DNA of 64,000 nucleotides from Bacteroidota bacterium (GCA_947479085.1 CANJYB010000022.1:1-64000); one strand, 5' to 3'; positions 33,791 to 44,106 are shown, counted from the stretch's first letter. Made by a program: numbers and translations. Notes: generated by a model not told the origin, from the sequence alone.

Positions 33791-34861
33791 ATGGCTAAAT
33801 TTCATTCGTTAAAAGTTAAAGATATTGTTAAAGAAACCGCTGATGCAGTATCGGTAGCATTCGAAGTTCCTGATAATTTAAAATCTGAATATACTTACAA
33901 ACAAGGGCAATACCTAACCCTTAAGCTTCCTGTTAATGGTGAGGAATTAAGACGCTCCTACTCTATTTGCAGCAGCCCAACTGCCGAAAACGAATTGCGT
34001 GTGGCTATTAAAAAGGTAAAAGAGGGAAAAGTTTCTACCTATATTAACGATACTCTAAAAGTTGGCGATACCCTGGAAGTAATGACACCGATGGGAACAT
34101 TTTTTACAGAAATGAACCCATCCAACAAAAAGAAATACGTTCTTTTTGCTGGTGGTAGTGGTATTACTCCAATGTTTTCCATATTAAAAACGGTATTAAA
34201 AGCCGAACCTCTTAGTTCCATCGTTTTACTTTATGGGAACAATGATGAAGCTTCCATCATATTTCAGAAACAAATAGAAGTACTTGCCTTAGCCAATTCC
34301 GACAGGTTAAATGTGGTACATGTTTTAAATGCACCTCCGGCCAATCATCCTCCTTTATTACAAGGATTGATGAGTAAGGAAAAAAACATTTCACTTATAC
34401 AGAATTACGTTGAACTTAGCGATTCGAATGAATATTTTATTTGCGGACCAGGGCCGATGATGGAAAATGTGGTGGCTGCTTTGAAAGAACTAAAAATTAG
34501 TGAAAATCAAATTCACATCGAATATTTTACTTCTCCGGTAAATCCAGAAGACATAAAACCGATAGAAAATGAAGTATCGGGTGCCAAAGCTACTATTATA
34601 ATAGATGGCGATGAGCATGAGGTGGTGATGGAAGAAAACGAAACAGTGTTGGAAGCGGCACTCCGTATTGGTTTGGATGCCCCTTTTGCATGCCAGGGAG
34701 GCTCCTGCTGCACCTGTCGCGCTTTGCTGGAAGATGGCAAAGTGGAAATGACTGTTAATTATGCACTTTCGGCATCTGAAGTAAAACAGGGATATATACT
34801 TACCTGTCAAAGCCATCCTACCACTGCTTCGGTAAAGGTAAATTACGATAAGGGGCTGTAA
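33791..34861 (+). CDS. PaaE-like ferredoxin--NAD(P)H reductase with 2Fe-2S domain
   Basis: 356 residues in three parts. FAD-binding barrel 1-105 with RRSYSICSSP (about 55-64); NAD(P)-binding domain 106-235 with FAGGSGITPMFSILKT (about 118-133) and YFICGPGPMM (about 216-225); C-terminal plant-type [2Fe-2S] ferredoxin domain 260-356 with Cys-x4-Cys-x2-Cys in FACQGGSCCTCRALLEDG (about 297-314) and the fourth Cys in YILTCQSHP. This is the layout of PaaE, which feeds electrons to the phenylacetyl-CoA epoxidase. No paaABCD genes are visible, so its oxygenase partner is unknown; many Bacteroidota carry such lone reductases. Confidence 0.88.
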   Translation: MAKFHSLKVKDIVKETADAVSVAFEVPDNLKSEYTYKQGQYLTLKLPVNGEELRRSYSICSSPTAENELRVAIKKVKEGKVSTYINDTLKVGDTLEVMTPMGTFFTEMNPSNKKKYVLFAGGSGITPMFSILKTVLKAEPLSSIVLLYGNNDEASIIFQKQIEVLALANSDRLNVVHVLNAPPANHPPLLQGLMSKEKNISLIQNYVELSDSNEYFICGPGPMMENVVAALKELKISENQIHIEYFTSPVNPEDIKPIENEVSGAKATIIIDGDEHEVVMEENETVLEAALRIGLDAPFACQGGSCCTCRALLEDGKVEMTVNYALSASEVKQGYILTCQSHPTTASVKVNYDKGL

Positions 34862-35230
34862 TTATTTTTATACCAAAACCCTCCATAAAGTTAAAAATGG
34901 AGGCATTAATTACTAAAAATACTCCCAAAAACTGTATTTCTGATTATTCCTTTCCAGAAAACTCATCCAATAACTGGTTCTTCAGTAAAGTTGGTTAACG
35001 TATTTCTAAAGTCTATTTTTTATTACGCCAATTTTACCACCATTATATATATAGTTAGAATTTTTTCCGGAAAAGTAATTTTCCCAGTACAACCCACTAA
35101 ACCTTTAGTTAGCCTAAAATCAATTTCAATACTCAAAAACCCATTTTATCGACCTAAAAATAGAATTATTCATTCTCCAAACTCACTTTTTGACCACAAT
35201 TTCCAAAAAAAGGCAACCCATTACTTACAT

Positions 35231-35440
35231 TCTCCCCAGCCTGAAGTCACTTCTCCCCAGCCTGAAATCACTTCTCCCCAGCCTGAAGTCACTTCTCCCC
35301 AGCCTGAAATCACTTCTCCCCTTCCTGAAATCACTTCTCCCCTTCCTGAAATCACTTCTCCCCAGCCTGAAATCACTTCTCCTCATCCTGAAGTCACTTC
35401 TCCCCAGCCTGAAATCACTTCTCCCCTCCCTGAAATCACT
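35231..35440. repeat. 21-bp minisatellite, 10 copies
   Basis: Ten head-to-tail units of TCTCCCCAGCCTGAAATCAC plus T, from 35231, with variants AGC/TTC/ATC/TCC and AAATC/AAGTC. The + strand could be read as SPQPEIT repeats, but the frame has no start context, signal or domain outside the array and I do not call a gene. The surrounding gap 34862-35803 otherwise holds only A/T-rich DNA, with a short hairpin CCTCCAT..ATGGAGG near 34882-34904. Confidence 0.9.
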
Positions 35441-35762
35441 TCTTCCTTCTTAAAATTCATATCATTTCCAATACCTGAATCTGTTTATACCGATGTTATT
35501 TTCGGAAACGCCATCCAATCTATTTTATACCAATGTTGTTCTCTGCAATCATATTCTGAATGTAAGTCCAACCATTATCTTTTTAGACAATAATATTCCG
35601 AAATTTATTTTGCAGCCTCCCGTTTTCTCCAAAAAATGATACAAAGAACGCCCCTCGATAATCAGAAATATCAGCACCTTTAAGCCAAATTTATTTTACC
35701 TCGTTATTTCTTACTTCTATCGACATTGGCAAAAATGATAGTGTTTGAAATGGTAATGTTTA

Positions 35763-35770
35763 TAAATTTG
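35763..35770 (+). promoter_or_regulatory. -7 element TAAATTTG
   Basis: TAnnTTTG match 34 bp ahead of the start of the giant T9SS protein. Confidence 0.6.
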
Positions 35771-35803
35771 CATCTTCAAAAAAATAAAATTTTAATCTAA
35801 ACA

Positions 35804-38800
35804 ATGAAAAAAGCGATACTATTTATTTTAGTTGCAATGTTAATGAGCAATTCATTTGCTCAAAAAAACAAACACGATAATGAAGTTACCGTTATCCGAT
35901 GCACTGATTTTCACATCACTCGTCCGCTCCGCGATTTGGTAAAAGAATTTCCGGTGGATGAAAGCAAACTTAAAAAAGGTGAGTCGGAAGACCGTTTTAA
36001 CCGTCACCCACAAAAGTTCCGCAAAACCGAAGAAAAAGACGGACCTGCTTATGGCAACGACCCTGCAAGTATTCAGCGTGAAATGGGTTCTACTCCCGGA
36101 AAAGCTCCTATAGCCAACTGGGCAGGGCAAACAGCATCGGGTTTCCGTCCTTTCGATCCTTCGGGAGCAGTAAGTACCACCAATTATATACAGATGATTA
36201 ATTCCACCACCTTTAAGGTATATAACAAAACCACAGGTGCGGTAACATTAACGGCTACCTTTGGAACACTATGGGCACCGGCAACACCTAATGACGGAGA
36301 TCCGATTGTGCTTTATGATAAAGCAGCTGACCGCTGGTTTTTATCGCAGTTCGGGCAAACCGGTAATAAAATGTATATCGCCATTTCGGCTACCAACGAC
36401 CCGTTAGGTTCCTGGTACACTTACACCTATACTTCTCCGCAGTTTCCGGATTATTTAAAATTTTCTGTTTGGCAAGACGGTTATTATATGACCTCTAATC
36501 AAACGCAGCGTGTATTTGCTTTTGAACGTACTGCTATGTTAGCAGGAAGTGCAGGAGCTCGTGCTTTATCCGTTACATTCTCACCACCACAGGGAACAGG
36601 ATTTTTTGTGCCATTACCCGGAGATGCTTCTGACGGAACATTACCACCAACAGGTACTCCTTGTCCGATTTTCTCTTATTCAGATAATGGCTGGGGTGCC
36701 GGATTTTCGGATGCAATAAATATTTATAAAATGGCTGTAAACTGGGCTCCTGCAACACCTACTGGAACAATAACCTTGGCAGCAAATGTCCCAACTGCTG
36801 CTTTCAACGGCCAGTACAATGCAAGCTGGAACGATGTATCTCAACCGGGAACAACTCAAAAGTTAGATGGAATAGGTGGAACATTGATGTTCAGGGCACA
36901 ATGGAAACCATGGAATTCAGGAGGGTATAATACCGTTGTTTTAAGCTGGGGAGTTTATATCAGTGCCACACAGCGAAGCATCAAATGGTGCGAATTACGT
37001 CAGAACCAAACCACCCTCGCCTGGACCATGTACCAGGAAGGGATATATTCACCAACTACTGATTACAGATGGATGAGCAGTATAGCGATGGACAATAATG
37101 GAGGAATAGCTATGGCCTATTTAAAATCCAATGCTACCAGCATCTATCCAAGTTTATGTTATACCGGTCGTATGTCCTGCGACCCGCTTGGTACAATGCC
37201 AATTGCAGAAATAGTTGCAAAAGCAGGTACCGGTTCACAAACCGGTGTAAATCGTGACGGTGATTATGCACAAACGGTTTTAGACCCTGATGGAGTTACC
37301 TTTTGGCATACCGGTGAATACATGGGAGCTGGAGGAGCAGCAGCCACACAGATATTTTCATTTCAACTACCTACCTGTGGCAATACAGCCTCAGTAATCA
37401 TTGCACAAACTTCAGGAACAAATCCTGAGTGTACAGGGGCTTCAGCCACCTTTACAGCTACTCCCACTAACGGAGGAACCACTCCTGTATATCAATGGAA
37501 GGTGAATGGAGTGAATGTGGGAACTAACAGTCCTACCTATACCACCACTGCTTTAACCACCGGTCAGATTGTAACCTGTGTTATGACATCTAACCTGGTC
37601 GGAGTTTTAGGAAGCCCTGCAACTTCCAATGCAATTACTATGTTAGTTAACCCTATTGTTACACCTGCTGTATCCATTGCATTAACTACTGGTACAAATC
37701 CACAGTGTGCCGGATCATCGGTAACATTTACTGCCACAGCTACTAACGGAGGAACAACTCCTGCTTATCAATGGCAGGTGAATGGAGTGAATGCGGGAAC
37801 AAATAGTGCTACGTTTACAACGACTACTTTAACTGCAGGGCAAATTGTAACCTGTATACTTACTTCCAATGTTGCCTGTGCAACAAGCACTACTGCAACT
37901 TCCAATGCCATCACCATGGGTGTAAATCCAAGTGTGGTTCCATCGGTAGTTATTGCACAAACTACAGGAACCAACCCAACCTGCACCGGTGCTTCTGTAA
38001 CTTTTACAGCAACACCTACTAATGGAGGAACACCTTCTTATCAATGGAAGGTAAACGGTGTAAATGCCGGAACCAACAGTGCTACTTTTACAACTACTGC
38101 ATTAACCAACGGACAAATTGTAACCTGTGTGATGACTTCAACAGCCGTTTGCGCTGTACCTGCCACTGCAACTTCCAATGCAATAACAATGGTTGTTTCT
38201 GCCAGCCTCTCACCTTCTGTTGCCATAGCTTTAACATCTGGTTCAAACCCGATGTGTACAGGGGCATCGACTACATTTACCGCCACCCCAACCAATGGAG
38301 GTGCTACACCTTCTTATCAATGGAAGGTGAACGGAGTAAATGCTGGAACTAACAGTGCTACATTTACTACTGCAGCATTAACCAACGGACAAATTGTAAC
38401 CTGTGTTATGACCACTTCTGTTGCCTGTGCATCTGCTCCTACAGCTACATCCAATGCCATTACGGTGGTTGTAGCAGCCAGTTTTACACCATCTGTTACC
38501 ATAGCACAGACTTCAGGTACCAATCCAATTTGTTCAGGAATATCAACCACCTTTACGGCAACACCTACCAACGGAGGCACACCTTCTTATCAGTGGTTGG
38601 TGAGTGGTGTAAACGCAGGTACTAACAGTGCCATATTTACCACCACCACATTAACCAACGGACAAATTGTAACCTGTGTTATGACAAGCAGTTTGAGTTG
38701 CGCCAGTTCAACAACTGCCGCTTCAAATGCGATTACCATGGTGGTTAACCCTAGTGTTACCCCTACCATCACCATTGCAATAACTGCCGGAACCAATCCT

Positions 38801-41503
38801 AAATGTTCAGGTGCATCTACTACTTATACTGCTACCATTACCAATGGAGGAACAGCAACCTATCAATGGCAACGAAACGGGGCAAATGTGGGAACAAACA
38901 GTGCTGTTTACACCACTACCAACAATACCAACAATGCAGTTATTACCTGTATTTTAACATCCACAGCACCATGTGCTAATCCAACTACAGTTACTTCTAA
39001 TGCTATTACCATGATAGTAGCAACAACTCTTGTTCCTTCAGTAACTATTGCACAAACAGCAGGTACCAATCCGATGTGTGCCGGTTCATCCGCTACCTTT
39101 ACAGCTACTCCAACCAATGGAGGAACAGCACCTGCATATCAGTGGAAAGTTAACGGGGTAAACGCTGGAACCAATAGTCCTACTTTTACTACTACTACTT
39201 TAACCAACGGACAAATTGTTACCTGTGTGCTTACATCGAGCCTTACCTGTGCCAATCCAACCACTGCAACATCCAATGGTATTACCATCAGTATTACTGC
39301 AAGTCTTACCCCTTCAGTGGCTATTGCTTTAACATCAGGAACCAACCCGGAATGTACAGGAGCTTCGGCTACATTTACTGCAACTGCAACGAATGGTGGA
39401 GTTACACCTTCTTATCAATGGCTGGTTAACGGTGTAAATGCCGGTACTAACAGTGCTACATTTACAACAACTACTTTAACTAACGGACAAATTGTAACCT
39501 GTGTAATGACCAGCAGTATTACCTGTGCTTCAACACCTACTGCCACTTCCAATGCCATTACCATGTTAGTAAATACTGCCTCCACTCCTTCCATTGCCAT
39601 CGCGTTAACATCCGGAACCAATCCTGAATGTGCAGGTGCTGCGGCTACATTTACAGCCACCATCACCAATGGAGGTACTACACCTTCCTATCAATGGATG
39701 GTGAATGGAGTTAATGCAGGAACCAACAGTTCAACTTTTACATCTGCCACATTAACCAATTCGCAAATAGTTACCTGTATGCTGACTTCTAATGCTGCAT
39801 GCATCAGTACTTCTACAGCAACTTCCAATGCTATTACCATGGTGGTGAATGCAAGCCCTGCAACTCCTGTAGCAAACAGCAACTCCGCAATATGTGCAGG
39901 AAATGCAATTAACTTATCCACTGCAACTGTTGCTAATGCTACTTACGCATGGTCAGGACCTTCCTTTACTTCGGCTTTGCAAAACCCTGTCATTCTGAAT
40001 GCTACACCTGCAATGTCGGGAACATATTCAGTAACAGAAACAGTTGCCGGTTGTACTTCAGCAGCCGGAACTGTGTCGGTGGTGGTTAATGCAATTCCTG
40101 CTGTAACAAACAGCACTTTTACACAAAGCATTTGTTCAGGAGGCACAGCTGCCATAGTTCCGATTTCAACTGTTGCTAATACCACTTATAGCTGGACAGC
40201 CAGCAGTTCAGGAACTATTACAGGTTTCAGTGCAACAGGTACAGGAAACATCAATGATATTTTAATTAATACAGGAGCTGCAGCAGGAACAGTTATTTAC
40301 ATTGTTACCCCGACAGGACCTGCCACTACTTTATGCCCGGGAAGTCCTACCACTTTTGTGGTAACTGTAAATCCTTCACCATTGGTAACAGCTACAGATT
40401 CTACTATCTGTGCTGGACAAACAGCAACTCTTACAGCTAACGGAGCAACCTCTTATACCTGGAGTGCAGGGGCTACTTCATCAGGGGTAAACACCGCAAC
40501 TGCAAGTCCAACTAGTACCACTACCTATACCGTAACAGGAACTGCAGCAGGATGTACCGCTACTGCTACCTCTACAGTTACTGTAAATGCTTCTCCTTCC
40601 GTTGCAGTTAATTCCACTTCAATATGTGAGGGACAAACGGTGACCTTAATTGCAAATGGAGCGGCTTCTTATACCTGGAGTGCAGGACCAATTGTTACGG
40701 GAACCAATACTGCAACTGTAACTCCTGCCACTACTTCCAGCTATACAGTTACAGGTACTTCAGGAGGATGTTCTGCTTCAGCAGTAGCTGTTATCACAGT
40801 TAATCCTTTACCTGTGGTTACTGTCAATTCTCCTTCCATTTGTGAAGGACAAACAGCTTCACTTCTTGCGAACGGTGCTACTAACTATACCTGGTCGAGC
40901 GGAGTAGTTGTTACCGGTTCCAATTCAGCTTTTGCTTCTCCGGTTCTAACCACCACTTATACAGTTTCGGGAACCACGGCTGGCTGTGCAGGCTCTGCTG
41001 TTTCTACCGTTACTGTTACGGCAGTACCTCCTACTCCAACCATTACAATAAATGGGAATGTACTTACCTCGAGTGCAGCAACAGGAAATCAATGGTACTG
41101 GAACGGTACAATCCTATCGGGTGCTACCGGTCAAACTTATACTGCTACTCAAAGCGGAAACTATTCCGTTATTGTTGGTATCAATGGATGTTTTTCACCG
41201 GCTTCTGCTGACATGCCTGTAATTGTAACAGGTATTGCTGATGTATCTGTAACTTCTTCTTTCGATATTTATCCGAATCCAAATAACGGAGTGTTTACCG
41301 TTAATCTGACTCTTATCAAATCTTCTGATATCAGAATAAGAGTTGTAAATGTTCTTGGTCAGGAAATTATCAATAAAAATATTGGTAACAGTGCAGGCGG
41401 ACACTTTGATATGGACCTTTCTTCCAAATCAAGCGGAATTTATTTTGTGGAAGTAAAAGTGAACGGGAACAGCATCGTAAAAAAAGTAAATGTTATAAAA
41501 TAA
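35804..41503 (+). CDS. Giant T9SS-secreted adhesin-like protein with nine tandem Ig-like repeats
   Basis: 1899 residues. Signal peptide 1-19 (SNSFAQ). The N-terminal domain, about 100-525, has repeated blade-like segments (WFLSQFGQTG, KFSVWQDGYYM, MTSNQTQRVFAFERT). Nine near-identical repeats of about 90 residues run from about 528 to 1350, each with CxGxSxTFTATPTNGG, SYQWKVNGVNAGTNS, TFTTTTLTNGQIVTC and ATSNAITM. Further Ig/PKD-like domains follow, the last three being ICEGQTxTLxANGAxxYTWSxG modules at about 1525-1745. The end is a T9SS sorting domain (FDIYPNPNNGVF .. GIYFVEVKVNG .. KKVNVIK). Conserved Cys pairs suggest disulfides. Likely a surface adhesin or matrix protein. Confidence 0.9.
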   Translation: MKKAILFILVAMLMSNSFAQKNKHDNEVTVIRCTDFHITRPLRDLVKEFPVDESKLKKGESEDRFNRHPQKFRKTEEKDGPAYGNDPASIQREMGSTPGKAPIANWAGQTASGFRPFDPSGAVSTTNYIQMINSTTFKVYNKTTGAVTLTATFGTLWAPATPNDGDPIVLYDKAADRWFLSQFGQTGNKMYIAISATNDPLGSWYTYTYTSPQFPDYLKFSVWQDGYYMTSNQTQRVFAFERTAMLAGSAGARALSVTFSPPQGTGFFVPLPGDASDGTLPPTGTPCPIFSYSDNGWGAGFSDAINIYKMAVNWAPATPTGTITLAANVPTAAFNGQYNASWNDVSQPGTTQKLDGIGGTLMFRAQWKPWNSGGYNTVVLSWGVYISATQRSIKWCELRQNQTTLAWTMYQEGIYSPTTDYRWMSSIAMDNNGGIAMAYLKSNATSIYPSLCYTGRMSCDPLGTMPIAEIVAKAGTGSQTGVNRDGDYAQTVLDPDGVTFWHTGEYMGAGGAAATQIFSFQLPTCGNTASVIIAQTSGTNPECTGASATFTATPTNGGTTPVYQWKVNGVNVGTNSPTYTTTALTTGQIVTCVMTSNLVGVLGSPATSNAITMLVNPIVTPAVSIALTTGTNPQCAGSSVTFTATATNGGTTPAYQWQVNGVNAGTNSATFTTTTLTAGQIVTCILTSNVACATSTTATSNAITMGVNPSVVPSVVIAQTTGTNPTCTGASVTFTATPTNGGTPSYQWKVNGVNAGTNSATFTTTALTNGQIVTCVMTSTAVCAVPATATSNAITMVVSASLSPSVAIALTSGSNPMCTGASTTFTATPTNGGATPSYQWKVNGVNAGTNSATFTTAALTNGQIVTCVMTTSVACASAPTATSNAITVVVAASFTPSVTIAQTSGTNPICSGISTTFTATPTNGGTPSYQWLVSGVNAGTNSAIFTTTTLTNGQIVTCVMTSSLSCASSTTAASNAITMVVNPSVTPTITIAITAGTNPKCSGASTTYTATITNGGTATYQWQRNGANVGTNSAVYTTTNNTNNAVITCILTSTAPCANPTTVTSNAITMIVATTLVPSVTIAQTAGTNPMCAGSSATFTATPTNGGTAPAYQWKVNGVNAGTNSPTFTTTTLTNGQIVTCVLTSSLTCANPTTATSNGITISITASLTPSVAIALTSGTNPECTGASATFTATATNGGVTPSYQWLVNGVNAGTNSATFTTTTLTNGQIVTCVMTSSITCASTPTATSNAITMLVNTASTPSIAIALTSGTNPECAGAAATFTATITNGGTTPSYQWMVNGVNAGTNSSTFTSATLTNSQIVTCMLTSNAACISTSTATSNAITMVVNASPATPVANSNSAICAGNAINLSTATVANATYAWSGPSFTSALQNPVILNATPAMSGTYSVTETVAGCTSAAGTVSVVVNAIPAVTNSTFTQSICSGGTAAIVPISTVANTTYSWTASSSGTITGFSATGTGNINDILINTGAAAGTVIYIVTPTGPATTLCPGSPTTFVVTVNPSPLVTATDSTICAGQTATLTANGATSYTWSAGATSSGVNTATASPTSTTTYTVTGTAAGCTATATSTVTVNASPSVAVNSTSICEGQTVTLIANGAASYTWSAGPIVTGTNTATVTPATTSSYTVTGTSGGCSASAVAVITVNPLPVVTVNSPSICEGQTASLLANGATNYTWSSGVVVTGSNSAFASPVLTTTYTVSGTTAGCAGSAVSTVTVTAVPPTPTITINGNVLTSSAATGNQWYWNGTILSGATGQTYTATQSGNYSVIVGINGCFSPASADMPVIVTGIADVSVTSSFDIYPNPNNGVFTVNLTLIKSSDIRIRVVNVLGQEIINKNIGNSAGGHFDMDLSSKSSGIYFVEVKVNGNSIVKKVNVIK
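37387..39855 (+). repeat. About 270-bp coding tandem repeats inside the T9SS protein
   Basis: Nine tandem units of roughly 267-276 bp that keep DNA as well as protein similarity, e.g. ACCAACGGACAAATTGTAAC recurs nearly unchanged. The family is prone to unequal recombination and to collapse in assembly. Confidence 0.85.
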
Positions 41504-41531
41504 GAATCATTTAATCTCATTATCAGTAGAT

Positions 41532-41563
41532 AAAAAAGGGACAACAAATGTTGTCCCTTTTTT
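41532..41563 (+). terminator. Rho-independent terminator
   Basis: AAAAAAGGGACAACA-aa-TGTTGTCCCTTTTTT, a perfect stem with a T-run, 29 bp after the stop at 41503. Confidence 0.92.
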
Positions 41564-41649
41564 ATTTATCAAAATTGACATCTCTACTGTTAATTGTATT
41601 TGCTATAGCAATCTTATTCTATTGAATAGTATTATACATTCATGGGCAC

Positions 41650-41672
41650 AAAAAAGCCCCTTCCGGGGCTTT
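41650..41672 (-). terminator. Rho-independent terminator for the barrel gene
   Basis: AAAGCCCC-ttcc-GGGGCTTT with the A-run on its left, i.e. a T-run on the minus strand, 25 bp past the stop of the gene at 41697. Confidence 0.88.
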
Positions 41673-41696
41673 CCTGGTTTGTATATGCATAAACTA

Positions 41697-42362
41697 TTAA
41701 TGGAACTTAAACATGAAACCTAATCCCACGTTTGCACCATCAGCTTTTAATTTAAATTTATAATTGATGATATTATAAACATTAGTATTGTCAGACAAGG
41801 TAAGGTTTGGATAATTATATCCCATGTAGCCCACATTAAAAAACATCCCGAAATGTTTACCAAAATAAATACGTGGTACCAAAGCTATTCCATAATTCAA
41901 CCCTCCCCCGGCAACAATACCATTTCTTGTATCAAGTGCAAGGTACTTAATATGCGAATAACCAAACGTAAATTGAACAGGCATATCAAAGTGTACCGTT
42001 TTTATTAAATGCAATCCAAGAGTTAAATCACCATCCCAACCGTTAACATATGGTTTAGTACCAGTTGCTTTATCCGTTTCTGCATAATATTTCGAATAAC
42101 CAAACCTCCCTCCTATTCCAAGCCAGTTATTAACGGCATACTCTAAATTTAAAGCATACACACCCGAAGCTGCGCCACTGTTTGTATCATGGGCCTCATG
42201 GATTGATAAATAATCCCATTCCGAATTAATTTTGGTTGCATATACCCCCAATGAGGCACTTGCACTTATAATTACTTTACCTTTAATAAAGGCTTTTTCC
42301 TGGGCTTTTGTTTGCAGCCCCATACATGCTGCTACTACTAATAATAGAATGATTTTTTTCAT
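41697..42362 (-). CDS. Outer-membrane beta-barrel protein (OmpA/W-like fold)
   Basis: 221 residues. Signal peptide (MKKIILLLVVAACMGLQTKA) then alternating amphipathic strands: VIISASASLGVYATKI, LNLEYAVNNWLGIGGRFGYSKYY, GDLTLGLHLIKTVHFDMPVQFTFGYS, GGGLNYGIALVPRIYFGKHFGMFFNVGYMGYN, ending VGLGFMFKFH with a C-terminal aromatic residue flanked by His, close to the outer-membrane signature. Probably an eight-stranded barrel. Single-gene unit with its own terminator. Function not known. Confidence 0.75.
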   Translation of the reverse strand: MKKIILLLVVAACMGLQTKAQEKAFIKGKVIISASASLGVYATKINSEWDYLSIHEAHDTNSGAASGVYALNLEYAVNNWLGIGGRFGYSKYYAETDKATGTKPYVNGWDGDLTLGLHLIKTVHFDMPVQFTFGYSHIKYLALDTRNGIVAGGGLNYGIALVPRIYFGKHFGMFFNVGYMGYNYPNLTLSDNTNVYNIINYKFKLKADGANVGLGFMFKFH

Positions 42363-42554
42363 GGTTACGTTTTTAGTTTGAATTTGGTTATATGTTGTTT
42401 ACAGCGATAAAAGTATATTTTTTTTTCAATATCAAAACACAGGTTTGACTTTATTTATCAAAACTCAAGGTTTGCATTGTCAATAAAATTAAATTATTGT
42501 AGTTCTATTTATTTATAGTTTTACGGCTCACATAGCTTATTAACTATTTCGTTT

Positions 42555-43514
42555 ATGAAAATAATTTTTATGGGTACCCCCGAATTTGCAGTGGAATCGC
42601 TGGATATACTGGTAAAAAACAATTATGATATTGTGGGGGTAATTACGGTGCCCGATAAACCTGCCGGCCGCGGACAACAACTACACCAATCGGCAGTAAA
42701 AAAATATGCACTCGAAAAAGGCCTTACCATTTTACAACCGGAAAAATTAAAAGACGAAACTTTTTTAAATCAGCTGCGCGAACTGAAAGCCGATTTACAG
42801 ATAGTGGTCGCTTTTCGTATGTTGCCCGAAGTGGTCTGGAACATGCCACCCATGGGCACTGTTAACCTTCATGGTTCTTTATTACCTCAATACCGGGGAG
42901 CTGCTCCCATCAACTGGGCTATTATTAATGGTGAAACAGAAACAGGTGTTTCTACCTTTTTTCTGCAGCAGGAAATAGATACAGGTAAAATCATCTTCCG
43001 CGAAAAAACACCCATCAATGAAACAGACGATGCAGAGACCATTCACGACCGGCTGATGCACATAGGTGCTTCACTTATATTAAAGACGGTACAGGCCATC
43101 GAAAAGAACGATTACCCGCAAACGGACCAGTCTATATTAATAGGTGAAAACGAAGAAATAAAAACAGCGCCCAAAATATTTAAGGAAGATTGTGCCATTA
43201 ACTTTAACCGTCCGCTCCATCAGGTATATAATTTTATTCGCGGACTTAGCCCCTACCCTGCTGCCCATACCACCTTATGTGCACCCGATGGTAAACAGAT
43301 TTCATTAAAGATTTTCAAATGCACCAAAGAGCCCATGCATATTGACTTTTCGCCCGGATCTATAAGTACCGATTCGAAAACATATTTAAAAATTGCCTGC
43401 ACCGATGGATACCTTTCAGTAACCGATTTGCAACTGGCAGGAAAAAAAAGAATGCTGACAGGCGATTTTCTTCGCGGTTTCCCGATGGATACGAACTGGA
43501 AAACACTTATTTAA
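42555..43514 (+). CDS. fmt: Methionyl-tRNA formyltransferase
   Basis: 319 residues. The N-terminal formyltransferase domain starts MKIIFMGTPEFAVESLDIL and has the active-site strand VNLHGSLLPQYRGAAPINWA with Asn104 and His106; Asp142 in QQEIDTGKIIF completes the triad seen in the family. The folate-binding SLLPQYRGAAPI motif is intact. The C-terminal tRNA-binding OB-like domain (about 208-319) contains VYNFIRGLSPYPAA. It formylates Met-tRNA(fMet) from 10-formyl-THF for translation initiation. Full length. It is on its own, and its usual partner def is not visible. Confidence 0.95.
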   Translation: MKIIFMGTPEFAVESLDILVKNNYDIVGVITVPDKPAGRGQQLHQSAVKKYALEKGLTILQPEKLKDETFLNQLRELKADLQIVVAFRMLPEVVWNMPPMGTVNLHGSLLPQYRGAAPINWAIINGETETGVSTFFLQQEIDTGKIIFREKTPINETDDAETIHDRLMHIGASLILKTVQAIEKNDYPQTDQSILIGENEEIKTAPKIFKEDCAINFNRPLHQVYNFIRGLSPYPAAHTTLCAPDGKQISLKIFKCTKEPMHIDFSPGSISTDSKTYLKIACTDGYLSVTDLQLAGKKRMLTGDFLRGFPMDTNWKTLI

Positions 43515-43728
43515 AAACACTATAAATTACAACCCTGCAAATGCACCCTGCTATACCGTACAGCCTTATCTGTGGCTGTATCTACGCCTAAGGTAACGGT
43601 TCAAACTATTACTTTTCTGTAACATAACCACAGGTGCCCTTACAGACCAAGTTATTAACAAAATGGCTACTTATCAACAATTTTGAACATTTTTGGCTCT
43701 GAACGTACCGTTGTATATGAATAGTATA

Positions 43729-43736
43729 TATCTTTG
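43729..43736 (+). promoter_or_regulatory. -7 element TATCTTTG for HU
   Basis: Perfect TAnnTTTG element 43 bp ahead of the HU start; a structured leader is not evident. Confidence 0.65.
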
Positions 43737-43779
43737 TGCCGATAATTAAATTAATATTAACAATTAAAACCAAAACAAA

Positions 43780-44055
43780 ATGAACAAAGCAGAATTAGTA
43801 GACGCAATCGCTTCTGAAGCGAAATTGACAAAAGCTGATGCATCTAGAGCATTAGAAGCATTCGTTAACGCTACAACAAAATCACTTAAAAAAGGTGACA
43901 GAGTTGCGTTAGTAGGATTTGGATCTTTCTCTATCTCTAAAAGAGCAGCGAGAACAGGCCGTAACCCTCAAACAGGAAAAGCTATTAAAATTGCAGCTAA
44001 AAAAGTTGCTAAATTTAAAGCTGGCGCTGACTTAGCTAAAACTGTTAACAAATAG
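43780..44055 (+). CDS. hup: HU family DNA-binding protein
   Basis: 91 residues, the standard HU length. [20 protein letters not shown] (1-20) forms the helical dimer base. [29 protein letters not shown] (about 38-66) is the beta-arm signature with the Pro-containing RNPQTGK tip that intercalates in DNA. A C-terminal [13 protein letters not shown] helix closes the fold. It bends and compacts DNA in the nucleoid. Single-gene unit: a strong promoter lies upstream and a terminator immediately after. Confidence 0.95.
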   Translation: MNKAELVDAIASEAKLTKADASRALEAFVNATTKSLKKGDRVALVGFGSFSISKRAARTGRNPQTGKAIKIAAKKVAKFKAGADLAKTVNK

Positions 44056-44073
44056 TCGTTAACACGTTTAAAT

Positions 44074-44106
44074 AAAAAAGTCTCACAGTAATGTGGGACT
44101 TTTTTA
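44074..44106 (+). terminator. Rho-independent terminator of HU
   Basis: AAAAAAGTCTCAC..GTGGGACTTTTTT, stem with one G-T wobble and a T-run. Confidence 0.88.

Noticed and set aside
34991-35593. Open frame of 200 residues with SPQPEIT repeats
   Set aside because: The frame exists because a 21-bp minisatellite has no stops. It lacks signal peptide, domain or promoter, and the flanks are A/T-rich with no codon bias.
37768-39921. Series of minus-strand frames of 68-87 residues inside the giant T9SS gene
   Set aside because: They repeat with the Ig-like units and are shadows of the + strand coding repeats.
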